Source of the DNA: Heloderma charlesbogerti
Lineage: Eukaryota > Chordata > Lepidosauria > Squamata > Helodermatidae
NCBI GenBank assembly: GCA_026122225.1
Contig: JANEZZ010001641.1
Coordinates: 1 to 64,000 of the forward strand
Length of the DNA stretch: 64,000 nt
Direction of reading: 5' to 3'
Shown here: positions 1-11,571 of the stretch, in pieces
Layout: every line of letters begins with the position of its first letter
How positions within the stretch are numbered: the stretch's first letter is position 1
The notes under the pieces: generated by a model
Database searches by the model: none
What the model saw: only the letters and a program-made list of their open reading frames with translations
What the model was told of the DNA's origin: nothing
Position numbers and translations under genes: made by a program

Positions 1-43
<43 letters not shown>

Positions 44-92
44 ACCCACACATCCCCCCACCCCCCCCTCCACAGCCCTCCCCCCCCCCCTT
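1..92. repeat. poly-C / C-rich low-complexity tract
   Basis: The first 43 bases are pure C, followed by a C-rich stretch broken by short ACAC and TCC interruptions. This is simple-sequence DNA. The true length of such a tract is usually uncertain in an assembly. Confidence 0.9.
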
Positions 93-499
93 ATTGGGTT
101 GGGTGTTTGCATTTTCCCCCCCCAAATGACAGAATTCTGTGTACTGTGTACTTTTAGCCTGAGAGAAATACAGCACACAGAAGCACCAGATGGTGCAAAG
201 CCCCTGCTGCTTGAATATTTCAGGGAAACTTGTCTGCTTCCTTCAACCTCTTTCACAGCATGCCAGATCTTTGCTGTTGACTGCCCATTTGGATGATTGA
301 GGCTATGCTTTCAGAAATTAGAAGGAAATTGGTCAAGAAAAAGCTGTCCCTTCTGATTCCATACTTGCTCACAGAGCAAATCTATTGATTTGTCTCGTTG
401 CCGTTTGCACTTGCACATTTTAAACATGGGTGTGCCGTTTAAAAACATAAATTTGCTCACACACAAACTCAGTCAGCGAGGCAGATAACATTCTTCGCA
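93..499. other. unannotated stretch
   Basis: No coding, RNA or recognisable repeat signal is seen here. It leads directly into a CR1 3' fragment. Confidence 0.4.
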
Positions 500-504
500 C
501 AGTG

Positions 505-874
505 CATAAACTGTGGAATTCACTTCCACAAGGTGTAGTGATGGCCACCACTTTGGATGGATTTAAAAGGGGGTTGGACAGATTCCTGCAGGCTACCAGT
601 CCTGATGGCTAGATGCAACCGCCAGTATCAGAGGCAATATTGCCTATGTACATCTGGTGCTGGGAACATGGGCGGGAGGGTGCTGTTGCATGCATGCATG
701 CATTATAGTTCTGTACCACCCCGTAGCTGAAGCTCTCTGGGCGTTCACAAAAATTACCTATTGCACTCATGTCCTGCTTGTGGTTTTCCTGTGGGCAGCT
801 GGTTGGCCACTGTGTGAACAGAGTGCTGGACTAGGTGGGCCCTTGGTCTGATCCATGGCTCTTCTTATGTTCTT
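505..874 (+). mobile_element. CR1 LINE 3' end, interrupted by a short L2-like tail
   Basis: The segment reads from the end of the CR1 ORF into its 3' UTR (a stretch about a wild-type line such as TGGAATTCACTTCCACA, then TGGTCTGATCCATGGCTC and CTTATGTTCTT). The same tail occurs at 37250-37572 and, reversed, at 44137, 45119 and 56402. About 72 bases at 690-762 do not belong to CR1. They contain AAGCTCTCTGGGCGTTCACA, the 3' tail of the L2 elements at 38.2 and 44.4 kb. TTGCA lies on both sides of this insert, consistent with a short target duplication. Confidence 0.8.
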
Positions 875-2380
875 CTGAGTAAATTTCACTGCAAAAAACC
901 TCAATCTCAGGGGTGGCCTAAAGCATTTTACTGCCTTACCACCACCCCCCACACACGCACCAAATCAAGGTGCATAGTACCCCTAAACATGCACTGAATT
1001 GGCTTTTAAGGAACTTTTCATTTTAAATCAGTAGATAGTAATCACACTACTATGCCACTGCCTGCTCTTCCCATAGGGCCAAATACATGGTCCCCCCAAA
1101 CTTAAACAGTTGAGGTGGGGTCAGAGATAAATATTTGCTATATGGTATAGTATATGGGGTTTTGCATGGTTCCTGCCTCCCCATCCCTGCATTTATCCAT
1201 GAGGAATTGTTTGTGCAGCCTGATCCTATCCATGTTGGGGAGGCAAAATAGGAATAGGGGGAGAGAGCTGCCTGAGGCAGCTGCCTCACTTTTCCTAATG
1301 GTAGGGCTGGCCCTGCTCAATCTTTTCCCACTGAGTTTCACTCTCTGTCCCTATTTCATATTCCTCATCACATGCAACTTCTCTGCCCAGATTCCACACA
1401 GACACAACTCACAACTGACCTTGGCAGCTTTCTTCTCTCCATCTTTTCTCCTTAGTTTTGCCCCTCCCTTTTGCAACCTTGGTCAGGCTCAGCCCAGCCC
1501 AGGTGTGAATAAGGATTCCATGAAATGGTGCTTCTCCTGGTAGATAAAGGCATCATGTTACCTTTTATGTCAAACCTTGCTGCTGACCTTGATTTTCACG
1601 GTCGGGGATTTATTGGGAATGCTACAGCCAGATAGGGTGGGGGGAGAAATCTTGTGGGTTGTAAGGATATGGTTAGATCACCAGCAGCGATAGTAAGTGA
1701 CAGCGCATGGCTTCAATCATTCCTGCCACCCGTGTACCATTTCCACTTGGCACCCAGCCTGCCTTTAATGGAATGTGACCCACATCTGAGAATGAGCTCA
1801 TCTCTGTAATCCACTTAATAGAACTGTATGAGCAAGACTCTGATGCTAGAGCTGCTGCCCATCTTTTTTTTAAGCGATTACCTTCCCAGTATTGTGATTG
1901 TGAGGATGGCAAGTGATGCATTCCTTACCACATTTTAACATTATTTTGCAAAGGACATATGAAGCTTCTAAATCACTTCTGTATTGCCTTCTGAGAATTG
2001 TAGTTGCCATCTCCAGCCATACTGGAGAAATTCTACCACACTCCCAAAACAAATACTCCCCTCACCCCAAGAACAAGGAGGTGTTTTAGTTCTGATCTGG
2101 CTGGGGGACAATAACCACATAAAACATTTGCAGAAAAGAAGAGAATTGACTTGGAGAGAAGATGCACTCCAAACAAGAGACTACTTGGCCAGGTGGTCTG
2201 GTTAAAGTTGAGAAGTGCAACAATAGTAAGGGGTTAACAATTAACATTAAAGAACTTCTGTTCATGCACCTACAGAGAAGCTGGGTACTGAGAAGGCCCT
2301 CTCCCTTGTTGCTGTCCTCCAAATGTCCCTCGGAAGAGGCACTCAGAGAAGGGTCTCATATGTTCATTGTAGTGTACACA
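875..2380. other. unannotated stretch with a small MITE end
   Basis: No gene is seen. Bases about 1262-1312 (GGCAGCTGCCTCAC then GGGCTGGCCCTG) resemble the right end of the GGCC-tipped MITE at 48.4 kb, so a decayed copy may lie here. The several short open frames have no family resemblance and sit in both strands over the same bases. Confidence 0.35.
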
Positions 2381-2639
2381 TACAGTCAGGGCCAGAAATA
2401 TTGGAACAAGGATAACTGTTTTGGCAGTTGGCCTCTGTACACCACCACATTGAAGTTGAAAGGAAACACACCCAGATGGGAGCGAAGTCAGGACTTCCAG
2501 CTGTAATTCAAGGGGTTTGACAAAAGTGGGGCACTAACCATTCAGGAAGTACAGCCAGTGGCATGCACACACACCCATCGTTGGTGGCTCATAAGTAATG
2601 GAACAAACCAATATCATTTCAAACTTAAGGATCGCCTTT

Positions 2640-3643
2640 GATACCTAGATGAAAATCCTTTGCAGTCAATGACTGACTGAAGTCTGGAACCCATAGACAT
2701 GACCAAATGCTGAGTTTCCTCCCTTGAGACGCTTTGCCAGGCCTTTACTGCAGCTGCCTTCAGCTGCTGCTTATCTGTGGGTCTTTCTGCCTTCAGTCAT
2801 GTCTTCAGGAAGTGAAAAGCATGCTCTATTGGGTTGAGATCAGGTGACTGATTTGGCCATTGAAGAACATCCCACTTCTTTGCCTTGAGAAACTCTTGGG
2901 TAGCTTTTGCTGTATGTTTGGGGTCATTATCCATCTGCAATATGAAGCAGCATCCTATCAGTTTGGCAGCATTCGGCTGAATCTGAGCAGAAAGTATAGC
3001 CCTATACACTTCAGAATTCATCCTGCTGCTTTTATCAGCAGTCAGGTCATCAATAAACGTCAGCGACTCGGTTCCATTGGCAGCCATACATGGCCATGCC
3101 ATAACACTGCCTCCACCATGTTTGACAGATGATGTGGTATGCTTTGGATCATGAGCTGTTCCCTTCCTTCCCCATACCTTTCTCTTCCCATCATTCTGGT
3201 ACAAGTTAATCTTGGTTTCATGAGTCCAAAGAATCTTATTCCAGAACTGGGCAGGCTTTTTTAGGTGTTTGCTGGCAAAGGCTAATCTGGCCTGTCTGTT
3301 CTTGAGCGTTACCAGTGGTTTGCACCTTGTTGTGAAGCCTCTGTATTTACCTTCATAAAGCCGTCTCTTGACTGTAGATGTTGACGATGACATGACTGCC
3401 AGATGTTGTGAAAGGGTTCCTCTTCACCATGAGCAGAATTCTGCGGTCATCCACTTTAGTTGTCGTCTGTGGTCTGCCAGGCCTTTTGCTGTTGCTGAGC
3501 TTGCCAGTTAAGTCCTTCTTTTTCAGGATGTTCCAAACTGTTGTATTGGCCACTTTTGCTATCTCTCTGATGGGTTTCTTTTGTTTCCTCAGCCTAATGA
3601 TGGTCTCCTTCACTTGCATGGGCACCTCTTTGGACCTCATGTT
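2640..3643 (-). pseudogene. Tc1-family transposase, frameshifted
   Basis: The gene would start at the ATG at 3641-3639 (peptide MRSKEVP...). The N-terminal part shows the paired-like helix-turn-helix pattern (IREIAKVANTTVWNIL, then a GRPQ hook). The frame breaks near 3360-3400. The catalytic half continues in another frame to about 2797, and the C-terminal region resumes in a third frame down to about 2640. Of the DDE/D triad, the second D (QMDNDPKH) and the third-position motif (SPDLNPIEH) are visible. The first position reads WTHETK where the family has an acidic residue before ETK, so the active site is damaged as well. Function in live relatives is cut-and-paste transposition at TA. The 8-bp duplication GTTGGGAG and the MITE lie immediately upstream of the ATG. 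Confidence 0.9.
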
Positions 3644-3648
3644 GGGAG

Positions 3649-4381
3649 TAGGGATGGCGGAGAATTTCTCCACGAATCTCGGGGAGGCCGAATGCCAACG
3701 CATTCGGCCCCCCGAAATTGTTGGTGAAATTCTCCGCCCCCCACCAGGATGGGACTTACCTCCCTCGAATGTCCCTCTCGGCGGCGGGTCCCGGCGGGAG
3801 TTCGGCGGCATTTCGTCGGGGGCGGGGGCGGCGGCTGGTCTTCCGACCGGCTGCCGCCGTCGCCATTACAAAATAAAGTAAAAAAACCCCCAAACACCCG
3901 TGATAGGCTACGTAACGATTTATGTATTCTATCACGGCTAGATTCCCAAAGTCAGCTGTGATAGGCTACGTAAATCGTTAAGTAGCCTATCACGGGTGAC
4001 TTTGGAAAAAAAAAAAAAGTGCGTACGCAAATGGTGGTGCCCATGGGCGCCGCCATTTGTGTACGCGCTTTTTTTTTTTTCCTTTTCAAAGTCACCCGTG
4101 ATAGGCTACATAACGATTTACGTAGCCTATCACGGCCGACTTTGGGAATCTGGCCGTGATAGGCTACGTAAATCGTTACGTAGCCTATCACAGGTGTTTT
4201 TTCCCCCCACTTTTTTATTTCGCGGCCGGGGAGATGGGGCGCTTCTCCCCGGCCTGAATTTCGGCCGGGCGAGGCGGGGCGCCTCCCCCCCTGGCCTGAA
4301 CTTCGGGGGGAGAACCGAAGCGCCTCCCCCCCACCACGAAGCAAGCTGCAGGACCAGGTAAGTGCCTTTCGTACATCCCTA
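3649..4381 (+). mobile_element. compound-palindrome hAT MITE, copy 1
   Basis: Starts TAGGGATGGCGG and ends CGTACATCCCTA. Perfect 8-bp target duplications GTTGGGAG flank it (3641-3648 and 4382-4389), which places it in the hAT superfamily. There is no transposase, so it is non-autonomous. The left arm (about 3654-3738) folds on itself. The core (about 3890-4200) is a palindrome whose two arms each contain two smaller palindromes of the GATAGGCTACGTAA type, around a centre with AAATGGTGG / CCGCCATTT. The right arm holds GC-rich near-tandem hairpins. Splice-donor-like AGGTAAGT boxes point outward in both arms (minus strand 3754-3761, plus strand 4356-4364). Confidence 0.9.
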
Positions 4382-4743
4382 GTTGGGAGTTCCAGTAAAC
4401 AGCTACCAAATGCAAATGTAACACTCAGAGCCACCTCCAGGCCTTTTATCTGCTTGATTGGTCATGGGGTACCCAGGAAACAGGCCACATCTGGCCATGC
4501 AGCTGCTTGTCAGCCATTCATTCCATTACTTATGAGCCAACAACGATGGGTGTGTGTGCATGCCACTGGCTGTACTTCCTGAATGGTTAGTGCCCCACTT
4601 TTGTCATACCCCTTGAATTACAGCTGAAAGGCCTGACTTCACGCCCATCTGGGTGTGTTTCCTTTCAACTTCAATGTGGTGGTGTACAGAGGCCAACTGC
4701 CAAAGCAGTTATCCTTGTTCCAATATTTCTTGACCTGACTGTA

Positions 4744-5889
4744 GGTTCATACCAGGAGAGGTGCTCCATTGTTTTGTAAACCAAATTAATATCTCTCCCA
4801 TCTCTAGTCTGAAACCTCTATGTAAAATTCCATGAATGAGGCAGGATGATTGCATGATAGAAGCCTCATCTGGAAGTACCCTATGTTTGGTAATGCTTTG
4901 TGACATGTGCTTCATCTGGTCTGAATGGAGGAGAGATTAGATATAAAAGGAATATGAAAGAAAGTCTGTCTTATTACTGCACTAATTTGCTTTTGTCTGT
5001 ATTGTTGAGGTTAATGGGTCCATTTAAATCAACGGGGAATGTAGAAAGGAGAATGTAATTAGAGTAGTAAGCAGTTGTCTAGAATCAGAACCTGTCACTC
5101 CCAAAGAGAAAGCAAGAAAGGAAGAATTTCCCTGCTGTTTAGAGGATAGCTGACCAATGGGCAGAATAGAATTGAGGTGTTAAAATGATTATAGAGAAAT
5201 TTCCACCCTGACTTTTTTTGACTGGGTGAAACCTGCCCATCTCAGTTCAGAATGGGCGGGATCTTTCCCAAGCTTTTTGGTGTTTTCTCAGGACATAAAC
5301 AAGCTTTTTCTTAGAATTCTCCAAAACACAAAGTCACCTAACCCAGAAGAATACCATCATAGCCAGCCCTTCTCTACGCCGGTTTCCCTTCCCCAAACTT
5401 ATTGAATTGTGGAGGGTATGCAAGACCTTGGGTTAAAACTATACCTAAATTTCCAACTGTCTGAAAGAGAGTTCTGAATAGGCTGACATTCTCTAATTCT
5501 AAGAACTGTGAGTTATTATTTCTTCAGATAAATGAGTCATATAGAATAAAAAACTACATTTCCCAGAAACATTTCCCAGAAACACCATAACAGGCTCTGA
5601 GCATGCTTGGGCCTCCATTTGTGAGTTTAGATTAGAACACCCCCGAGTTTAACTCCGGTAACTGATTTTTTTAAAAAAATTCACCTGCTCAGAAGCAATA
5701 CAAAAAACCTACACTTCCCAGAGTTCATGCCAGCATTGTAGCAATAGCTTAGAATAGCTTGTGGCTTGTCTTGGCTGCTATTTCCCTGTTATTCTCCACA
5801 ACTCTGCAAAAAAAGAAGAAGAAAAAGTGAGAAAGCAGTTTGGGGAGAGGAAACTGCTTTCTGGAGCTGATTACAGGGAGCATGCCATT
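4744..5889. other. unannotated stretch
   Basis: AT-leaning sequence without recognisable genes. A duplicated phrase TTTCCCAGAAACA occurs twice around 5558-5585. Nothing else stands out. Confidence 0.35.
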
Positions 5890-6290
5890 CCCTTTTTACA
5901 ACAGTTTCACTGTTTCTGGACACAATTCAAAGTGCTGGTTATAACCTATAAAGCCCTATATAGCTTGGAACTAGGCTACCTGAAAGACCGCCTTCTCCCA
6001 TATGAGCCTGCCTGGATTTTAAGAACTTCATGGGAGGTACCACCATCATTGGAGGCACGTTTGATGGGGACATGAGAGAGGGCTCTGGAACTCCTTGCTA
6101 AGGGAGGCTACATTGGCCCCCTCTTTGTTCTCCTTCTGTCAGCAGGCAAAGACGTTTTCATTCAATCTGACCTTTGTCACATAAATTGGTCTGTTGTTGA
6201 ACTGGTTTTTCAATTATTTGTTGCTGCTTATTTCTTTGTTGTTGTTGTCTAATTTGGGGTGAGATAAAAGAACTGTGAGATATATATGAA
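5890..6290 (+). mobile_element. L2-clade LINE 3' fragment
   Basis: The translated phrase TQFKVLVITYKALYSLELGY followed by LKDRLLPY corresponds to the C-terminal end of the L2 reverse transcriptase ORF that is intact at 38425-39822 (QFKVLVLTFKALNGLGPGYL). It is much more diverged than that copy, so it is an old, 5'-truncated insertion. Confidence 0.75.
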
Positions 6291-6791
6291 GTACCAATAG
6301 ATAGCTTTTTCCTTCTCACTGAGGGCGAGAAACACTTATACTATTGAACTCAGTTACCATCGTGTTTATTAAAAACAACAAAAACCAAACCTGACCTTCC
6401 TAGTGTCCCAAAAATATAATGCACCTATTACATTTGTTAAGGAATTGGAGGGACAGGTTCTAACCTTAGGAGAAAGATCACAGGAAAGAGCTCTGATAAG
6501 CAAAATCAAATGACGGTTCCATATTAGTACAAAAAAACGTATTTGCCAAATCACCTCCTGATTAGTGGTCTATAAGGGCAGAGTATATACAGCTTTGAGG
6601 TCTATAAGGGCAGAGTATATACATGGCCTTTGCATTGCAAAACATACTTATATATAATGTGAGCTTGCACAAGACAATTGGCCATTGAGAGCTAAATGTG
6701 GATCTAAAACAGGCTGCCCTTCAGAAAAGAACTTGTATCAGCTGCCCAAACCTCAAGTGTACGCAACCTAAACTTGTCATATAAGTTGGTA

Positions 6792-6792
<1 letters not shown>

Positions 6793-6826
<34 letters not shown>
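6793..6826. repeat. (TA)n microsatellite
   Basis: Uninterrupted TA repeat of about 34 bases just left of the BovB 5' end. Confidence 0.95.
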
Positions 6827-6829
<3 letters not shown>

Positions 6830-8827
6830 CTCCAGCAAAGGAGATCGTTATCCTGTCGTGGTGTTGGAGTTTAAGCACCTCAATGACGCCATGAGCTAAA
6901 CTGTGAAGGGACACCCAAGACGGGAAGGTCATGGCAGAGAGGTCAGACTAAATACGATCCCTGGGGAAAGTAACGGCAATCCACCCCAGTATTCTTGCCG
7001 TGAAAACTAAATGGATCAGTACAACCAGATATGTTGTTATTCAATCAGAAGATGGGACTCCCAGGTCGGAAGATGGTCAAACTGCTACTGGGGAGGAACA
7101 GGGGATAAGTTCAACTAGCCCCAGATGTGATGACGCAGCTAGCTCAAAGCCGAAAGGAGGGCTAGCGGCCAAGGGTGCTGGTGGTGAATGATGAATTCGA
7201 TACTCTAAAGATCAACACACCATAGGAACCTAGAATGTAAGATCTATGAGCCAGGGCAAATTGGATCTGGTTATTGGGGAGATGTCAAGATTAAATAGAC
7301 ATTTTGGGTGTCAGTGAACTGAAATGGACTGGAATGGGCCACTTCACAACAGATGACCACCAGATCTACTACTGTGGACAAGAGGACCACAGAAGAAATG
7401 GAGTAGCCTTCATAATTAATAATAAAGTGGCTAAAGCTGTGCTTGGATACAATCCAAAAAAAGATCGAATGATCTCAATTCAATTTCAGGGTAAGCCATT
7501 TAACATCACAGTGATCCAAATATACACCCCTTCTTCAGATGCTGAAGAAGCAGAAGTAGATGAGTTCTATGAGGATCTGCAGCACCTACTGGATAAAATA
7601 ATACGCCAAAAAGAGATGTTATTTTATTACAGGAAACTGGAATGCTAAGGTGGGTAGTCAAACGACACCTGGAATTACAGGCAAGCATGGTCTGGGAGGA
7701 CAAAATAAAGTGGGACATAGGCTGATAGAATTTTGCCAAGACAACTCATTGTGCATAACAAACACTCTCTTCCAACAACCTACATGGACTTCACCAGATG
7801 GTCGACACCAAAATCAGATTGACTACATCCTTTGTAGCCAAAGGTGGCAGACATCTATACGGTCAGTAAAAACAAGATGTGGAGCTGACTGTAGTTCAGA
7901 TCACGAGGTTCTTATTGCACAATTTAGAATCAGACTAAAGAAAATAGGGAAGACCCACAGATCAGTTAGATATGAGCTCACTAATATTCCTAATGAATAT
8001 GCAGTGGAGGGGAAGAATCGATTTAAGGAACTCGATTTAGTAGATAGGGTCTCGGAAGAACTATGGACAGAATTTTGCAACATTGTTCAGGAGGCAGCAA
8101 CAAAAAAAGTCCCAAAGAAAAAGAAAATCAAGAAGGCAAGATGGCTGTCTGCTGAGACACTGGAAGTAGCCCAAGAAAGAAGGAAAGCAAAAGGCAACAG
8201 AGAAAGGGAGAGATATGCCCAATTAAATGCAAAATTCCAGAGGTTAGCCAGAAGAGATAAGGAATTATTTTTAAACAAGCAATGTGTGGAAGTGGAAGAA
8301 GATAATAGAATAGGAAGGACAAGAGACCTCTTCCAGAAAATTAGAAACATCGGGGGTAAATTCCAGGCAAAAATGGATATGATCAAAAACAAAGATGGCA
8401 AGGACCGAACAGAAGCAGAAGAGATCAAGAAAAGGTGGCAAGAATATATAGAAGATCTGTATAGGAAGGATAATAATATCGGGGGTAGATTTGACGGTGT
8501 GGTCAGTGAGTTAGAGCCAGACATCCTGAAGAGTGAGGTCAAATGGGCCTTAAGAAGCTTTACTAATAACAAGGCAGCAGGAGACGACGGAATCCCAACT
8601 GAACTGTTTAAAATCTTGCAAGATGATGCTGTCAAGGTAATGTATGCCATATGCCAGCAAATTTGGAAAACACAAGAATGGCCATCAGATTGGAAAAAAT
8701 CAACCTATATCCCCATAGCAAAAAAGGGAAACACTAAAGCATGTTCAAACTATCAAACAGTGGCACTTATTTCACAGGCCAGTAAAGTAATGCTCAAGAT
8801 CTTGCAAGGTAGACGCCTTTGTGTGGA

Positions 8828-8832
8828 TTATT

Positions 8833-8863
<31 letters not shown>

Positions 8864-10267
8864 AATTTATTAATCGCCCATCTGGCTGGTCACGCAGCCA
8901 CTCTGGGCGATGTACAACATACAATAAAACAGTTTAAAACAATAAAATTCTACAATAAAAACATTTCCTAAAATACCCTAACCCACCCCAAATGCCTGCC
9001 TGAACAACCACGTTTTTAATAGGGATGGGGGAGAATTTCTCCCCGAAACTTCGGGGGGCCGAGTGCCAACGTGTTCGGCCCCCCGAAGTAGTTTCGGGGA
9101 GAAATTCTCTGCACCCCCTCCCCGGGACGGGACTTACCTTTCCCGAATGTCCCTCCTGGTGGCAGGTCCCGGCGGCGGTTCATCAGGTCTTCGACAGGGG
9201 CAGAGGCGGCAGCCGGTCTTTTGACCGGCTGCCGCCACCGCCATTCCAATAAAAGTAAAAAAAACACAACGCCCTGTGATAGGCTACGTGACGATTAACG
9301 TAGCCTATCATGGCTAGATTTGCAAAGTCAGCCATGATAGGCTACGTAAATCGTCACGTAGCCTATCACGGGTGACTTAAAAAAAAAAAAAAAAGCGCGT
9401 ACGGCTAATGGCGGCCCCCATAGGGAGCCGCCATTCACGTTCCTTATTTGGTCGCTGTAGTCTACGTAAAGAGTTACGTAGACTACAGCGACCAAATAAG
9501 GAACGCGAATGGCGGCTCCCTATGGGGGCCGCCATTTGCGTACGCGCTTTTTTTTTTAAAGTCACCCATGATAGGCTACGTGACGATTAACGTAGCCTAT
9601 CACGGCTGACTTTGCAGATCTAGCCGTGATAGGCTACGTTAATCGTCACGTAGCCTATCACAGGGGCATTTTTTTTTAACTTTTTATTTCGCGGCCGGGC
9701 GAGGCAAGGCGCCTCCTCCCCGGCCTGAATTTCGGCCGGGCAAGGCAGGAAGCCTCCCCCCTGGCCTGAATTTCGGCCGGGCGAGGCGGGAAGCCTCCCC
9801 CCCTGGCCTGAACTTCAGGGGGAGCAGCGAAACACCTCCCCCCCACCGCGAAGCAAGCTGTGAGACCAGGTAAGTGGCTTTCGTACACCCCTAGTTTTTA
9901 ATGCACGATGGAAGCTCATTAAAGAGGGGGCATGACGGAGTTCCCTAGGGAGGGAGTTCCACAGAGTGGGGGCCACCACAGAAAAGGCCCTCTCCCTCGT
10001 CCCCACCAGTCTAGCTGTCCTGGCTGATGGGACAGAGAGAAGGCCATCCAAGGCTGATCTTGTTAAGCGGCCTGTCTGGTGCTGCTGGAGGCGCTCCTTA
10101 AGATAGGCTGGGCTGGAACCATATAGGGTTTTAAAGGTCAAAACCAATACCTTGAATTTGGCCCAGAAAACAACTGGTAACCAGTGCAACTCCTTCAGCA
10201 CTGGAGTGATGTGATCTCGCCGGCGGCTGCCTTTAATCAGGCGAGCCGCCACGTTCTGTACCATAAC
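8828..10267 (-). mobile_element. L2-clade LINE, 5'-truncated, inside BovB copy 1
   Basis: The plus strand starts with a (TTTA)n/(TTA)n tail and AATCGCCCATCTGGCTGGTC, a 3' UTR seen reversed in L2-type elements. From about 9894 to 10264 the minus strand encodes an L2 C-terminal phrase (QNVAARLIKGSRRRDHITPV; FKVLVLTFKTLYG; RAFSVVAPTLWNSLPREL). It is inserted in the BovB sequence after GTGTGGAT. It is itself split by the MITE at 9020-9893. Confidence 0.85.
9020..9893 (+). mobile_element. compound-palindrome hAT MITE, copy 2
   Basis: Starts TAGGGATGGGGG and ends GTACACCCCTA with perfect 8-bp duplications GTTTTTAA (9012-9019 and 9894-9901). At 874 bp this is the longest copy. Its core (about 9272-9665) is a very regular nested palindrome: paired GATAGGCTACGT hairpins at 9275-9313 and 9331-9371, a giant central hairpin at 9393-9549, and mirrored hairpins at 9565-9604 and 9620-9662. 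The GC-rich right arm has three repeats of a unit ending GGCCTGAATTTC. Outward donor-like boxes lie at 9132-9139 (minus) and 9868-9875 (plus). Confidence 0.92.
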
Positions 10268-10936
10268 ATATTATGGCAAGTTCTTGGTGGTATGGGGATA
10301 CCAAGTCATCTTGTCTGCCTCCTGAGGAATCTGTATAACGACCAAGTAGCAACGGTAAGAACAGACCATGGAACAACGGACTGGTTTAAGATTGGGAAAG
10401 GAGTATGGCAGGGTTGTATACTCTCACCCTACCTATTCAACCTGTACGCAGAACACATCATGCAATGTGCTGGGCTTGATGAATCCAAGGCTGGAATTAA
10501 AATCGCTGGAAGAAACATTAACAATCTCAGATATGCAGATGATACCACTTTGATGGCTGAAAGCGAGGAGGAGCTGAGGAACCTCATGACGAAGGTGAAA
10601 GAAGAAAGTGCAAAAGCTGGGTTGCAGCTAAACCTCAAAAAAACCAAGATTATGGCAACCAGCTTGATTGATAACTGGCAAATAGAGGGAGAAAACATGG
10701 AGGCAGTGACAGACTTTGTCTTTCTAGGTGCAAAGATTACTGCAGTCGCTGACTGCAGCCAGGAAATCAGAAGACGTTTACTTCTTGGGAGGACAGCAAT
10801 GACAAATCTTGATAAAACAGTTAAGAGCAGAGACATCACACTGACAACAAAGGTCCGCATAGATAAAGCAATGGTATTCCCCGTAGTAACCTATGGCTGC
10901 GAGAGCTGGACCATAAGGAAGGCCGAGCTAAGGAAG

Positions 10937-11571
10937 TAGGGATGGCGGAGAATTCCGCCACGGACTCCAGTGAGGCCAGATTCTAAAGAATTAGAATCCC
11001 CTGGAGTCCGTGGCGGAATGGACTGCTCCCCCCACCACCCCGCGAAGCCCCCGTGGACCGGATCCTACCTGCCTCTGGCGGGTCCAGATCCGGCCGCTGC
11101 AGTCTCCTGCTCCGGTGTGCGGCCACGAATGGCGTCCTGCATAGGGGACGCCATTTGCGTCCCTCCTTTAGCCGTGATAGGCAACGTAAATATTCACATA
11201 GCCTAGGCTATCACGGCAAAGAGCAGCAACGCAAATGGCACTTTAGCCATGATAGGCTTCGTAAACATTTACGTAGCCTATTACTGCAAAGAACAGCGGA
11301 CGCCATTTGCATCCCTCCTCTTTGCCGTGATAGGTAGCCTATCACAGCTACAGGTGGGATGCGAATGGCATCCCCTACGCAGGACGCCATTTGTGGCCGC
11401 AGCAGCCTGGCAGAGGACGGAGGTCCGGCTGCAGATGGGCCCAGCTGGCGGCTCCGTGGAGTCGTTGTGGAGCGGTGCCGGCTGGGGAGGATTCTGGGGG
11501 TGAGGAATGGATCACCTCCCCCCCCGGCGGACCCCCGCGGACACAGGTGAGTGGGGTTTCATACACCCCTA
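10937..11571 (+). mobile_element. compound-palindrome hAT MITE, copy 3
   Basis: Starts TAGGGATGGCGG and ends ATACACCCCTA. The 8-bp flanks are TAAGGAAG (10929-10936) and GAAGGAAG (11572-11579), with one mismatch. It cuts the BovB reverse transcriptase of copy 1. Internal GTGATAGGC hairpins are shorter than in copies 1 and 2. Donor-like AGGTAGG (minus, 11064-11070) and CAGGTGAGTGG (plus, from 11545) point outward. Confidence 0.88.

Larger units (their letters stand above)
2383..4741 (-). mobile_element. Tc1/mariner DNA transposon with about 220-bp terminal inverted repeats
   Basis: The ends are inverted copies of each other for about 220 bases. The left end starts CAGTCAGGGCCAGAAATATT at 2383, and the right end mirrors it up to 4741. 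A TA dinucleotide flanks each end (2381-2382 and 4742-4743), the Tc1/mariner target. Subtracting the 733-bp MITE at 3649 and its 8-bp target duplication leaves about 1.6 kb, the usual Tc1 size. The transposase is on the minus strand. It is a dead copy because the reading frame is broken. Confidence 0.93.

Noticed and set aside
1..43. Telomere or structural element at poly-C
   Set aside because: A homopolymer with no TTAGGG/CCCTAA repeats; simple low-complexity sequence.
3353..3811. 152-residue open frame on the minus strand as one protein
   Set aside because: It joins MITE sequence to the Tc1 transposase N-terminus across the insertion boundary at 3648/3649, so it is a chance fusion.
8087..8650. 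187-residue minus-strand frame
   Set aside because: Antisense shadow of the BovB linker and reverse transcriptase; the plus strand carries the conserved motifs.
9272..9665. Regularly spaced GATAGGCTACGT repeats as a CRISPR array or satellite
   Set aside because: The repeats alternate in orientation and are symmetric about one centre inside an element with 8-bp target duplications. There is no constant spacer plan, and the organism is a vertebrate.
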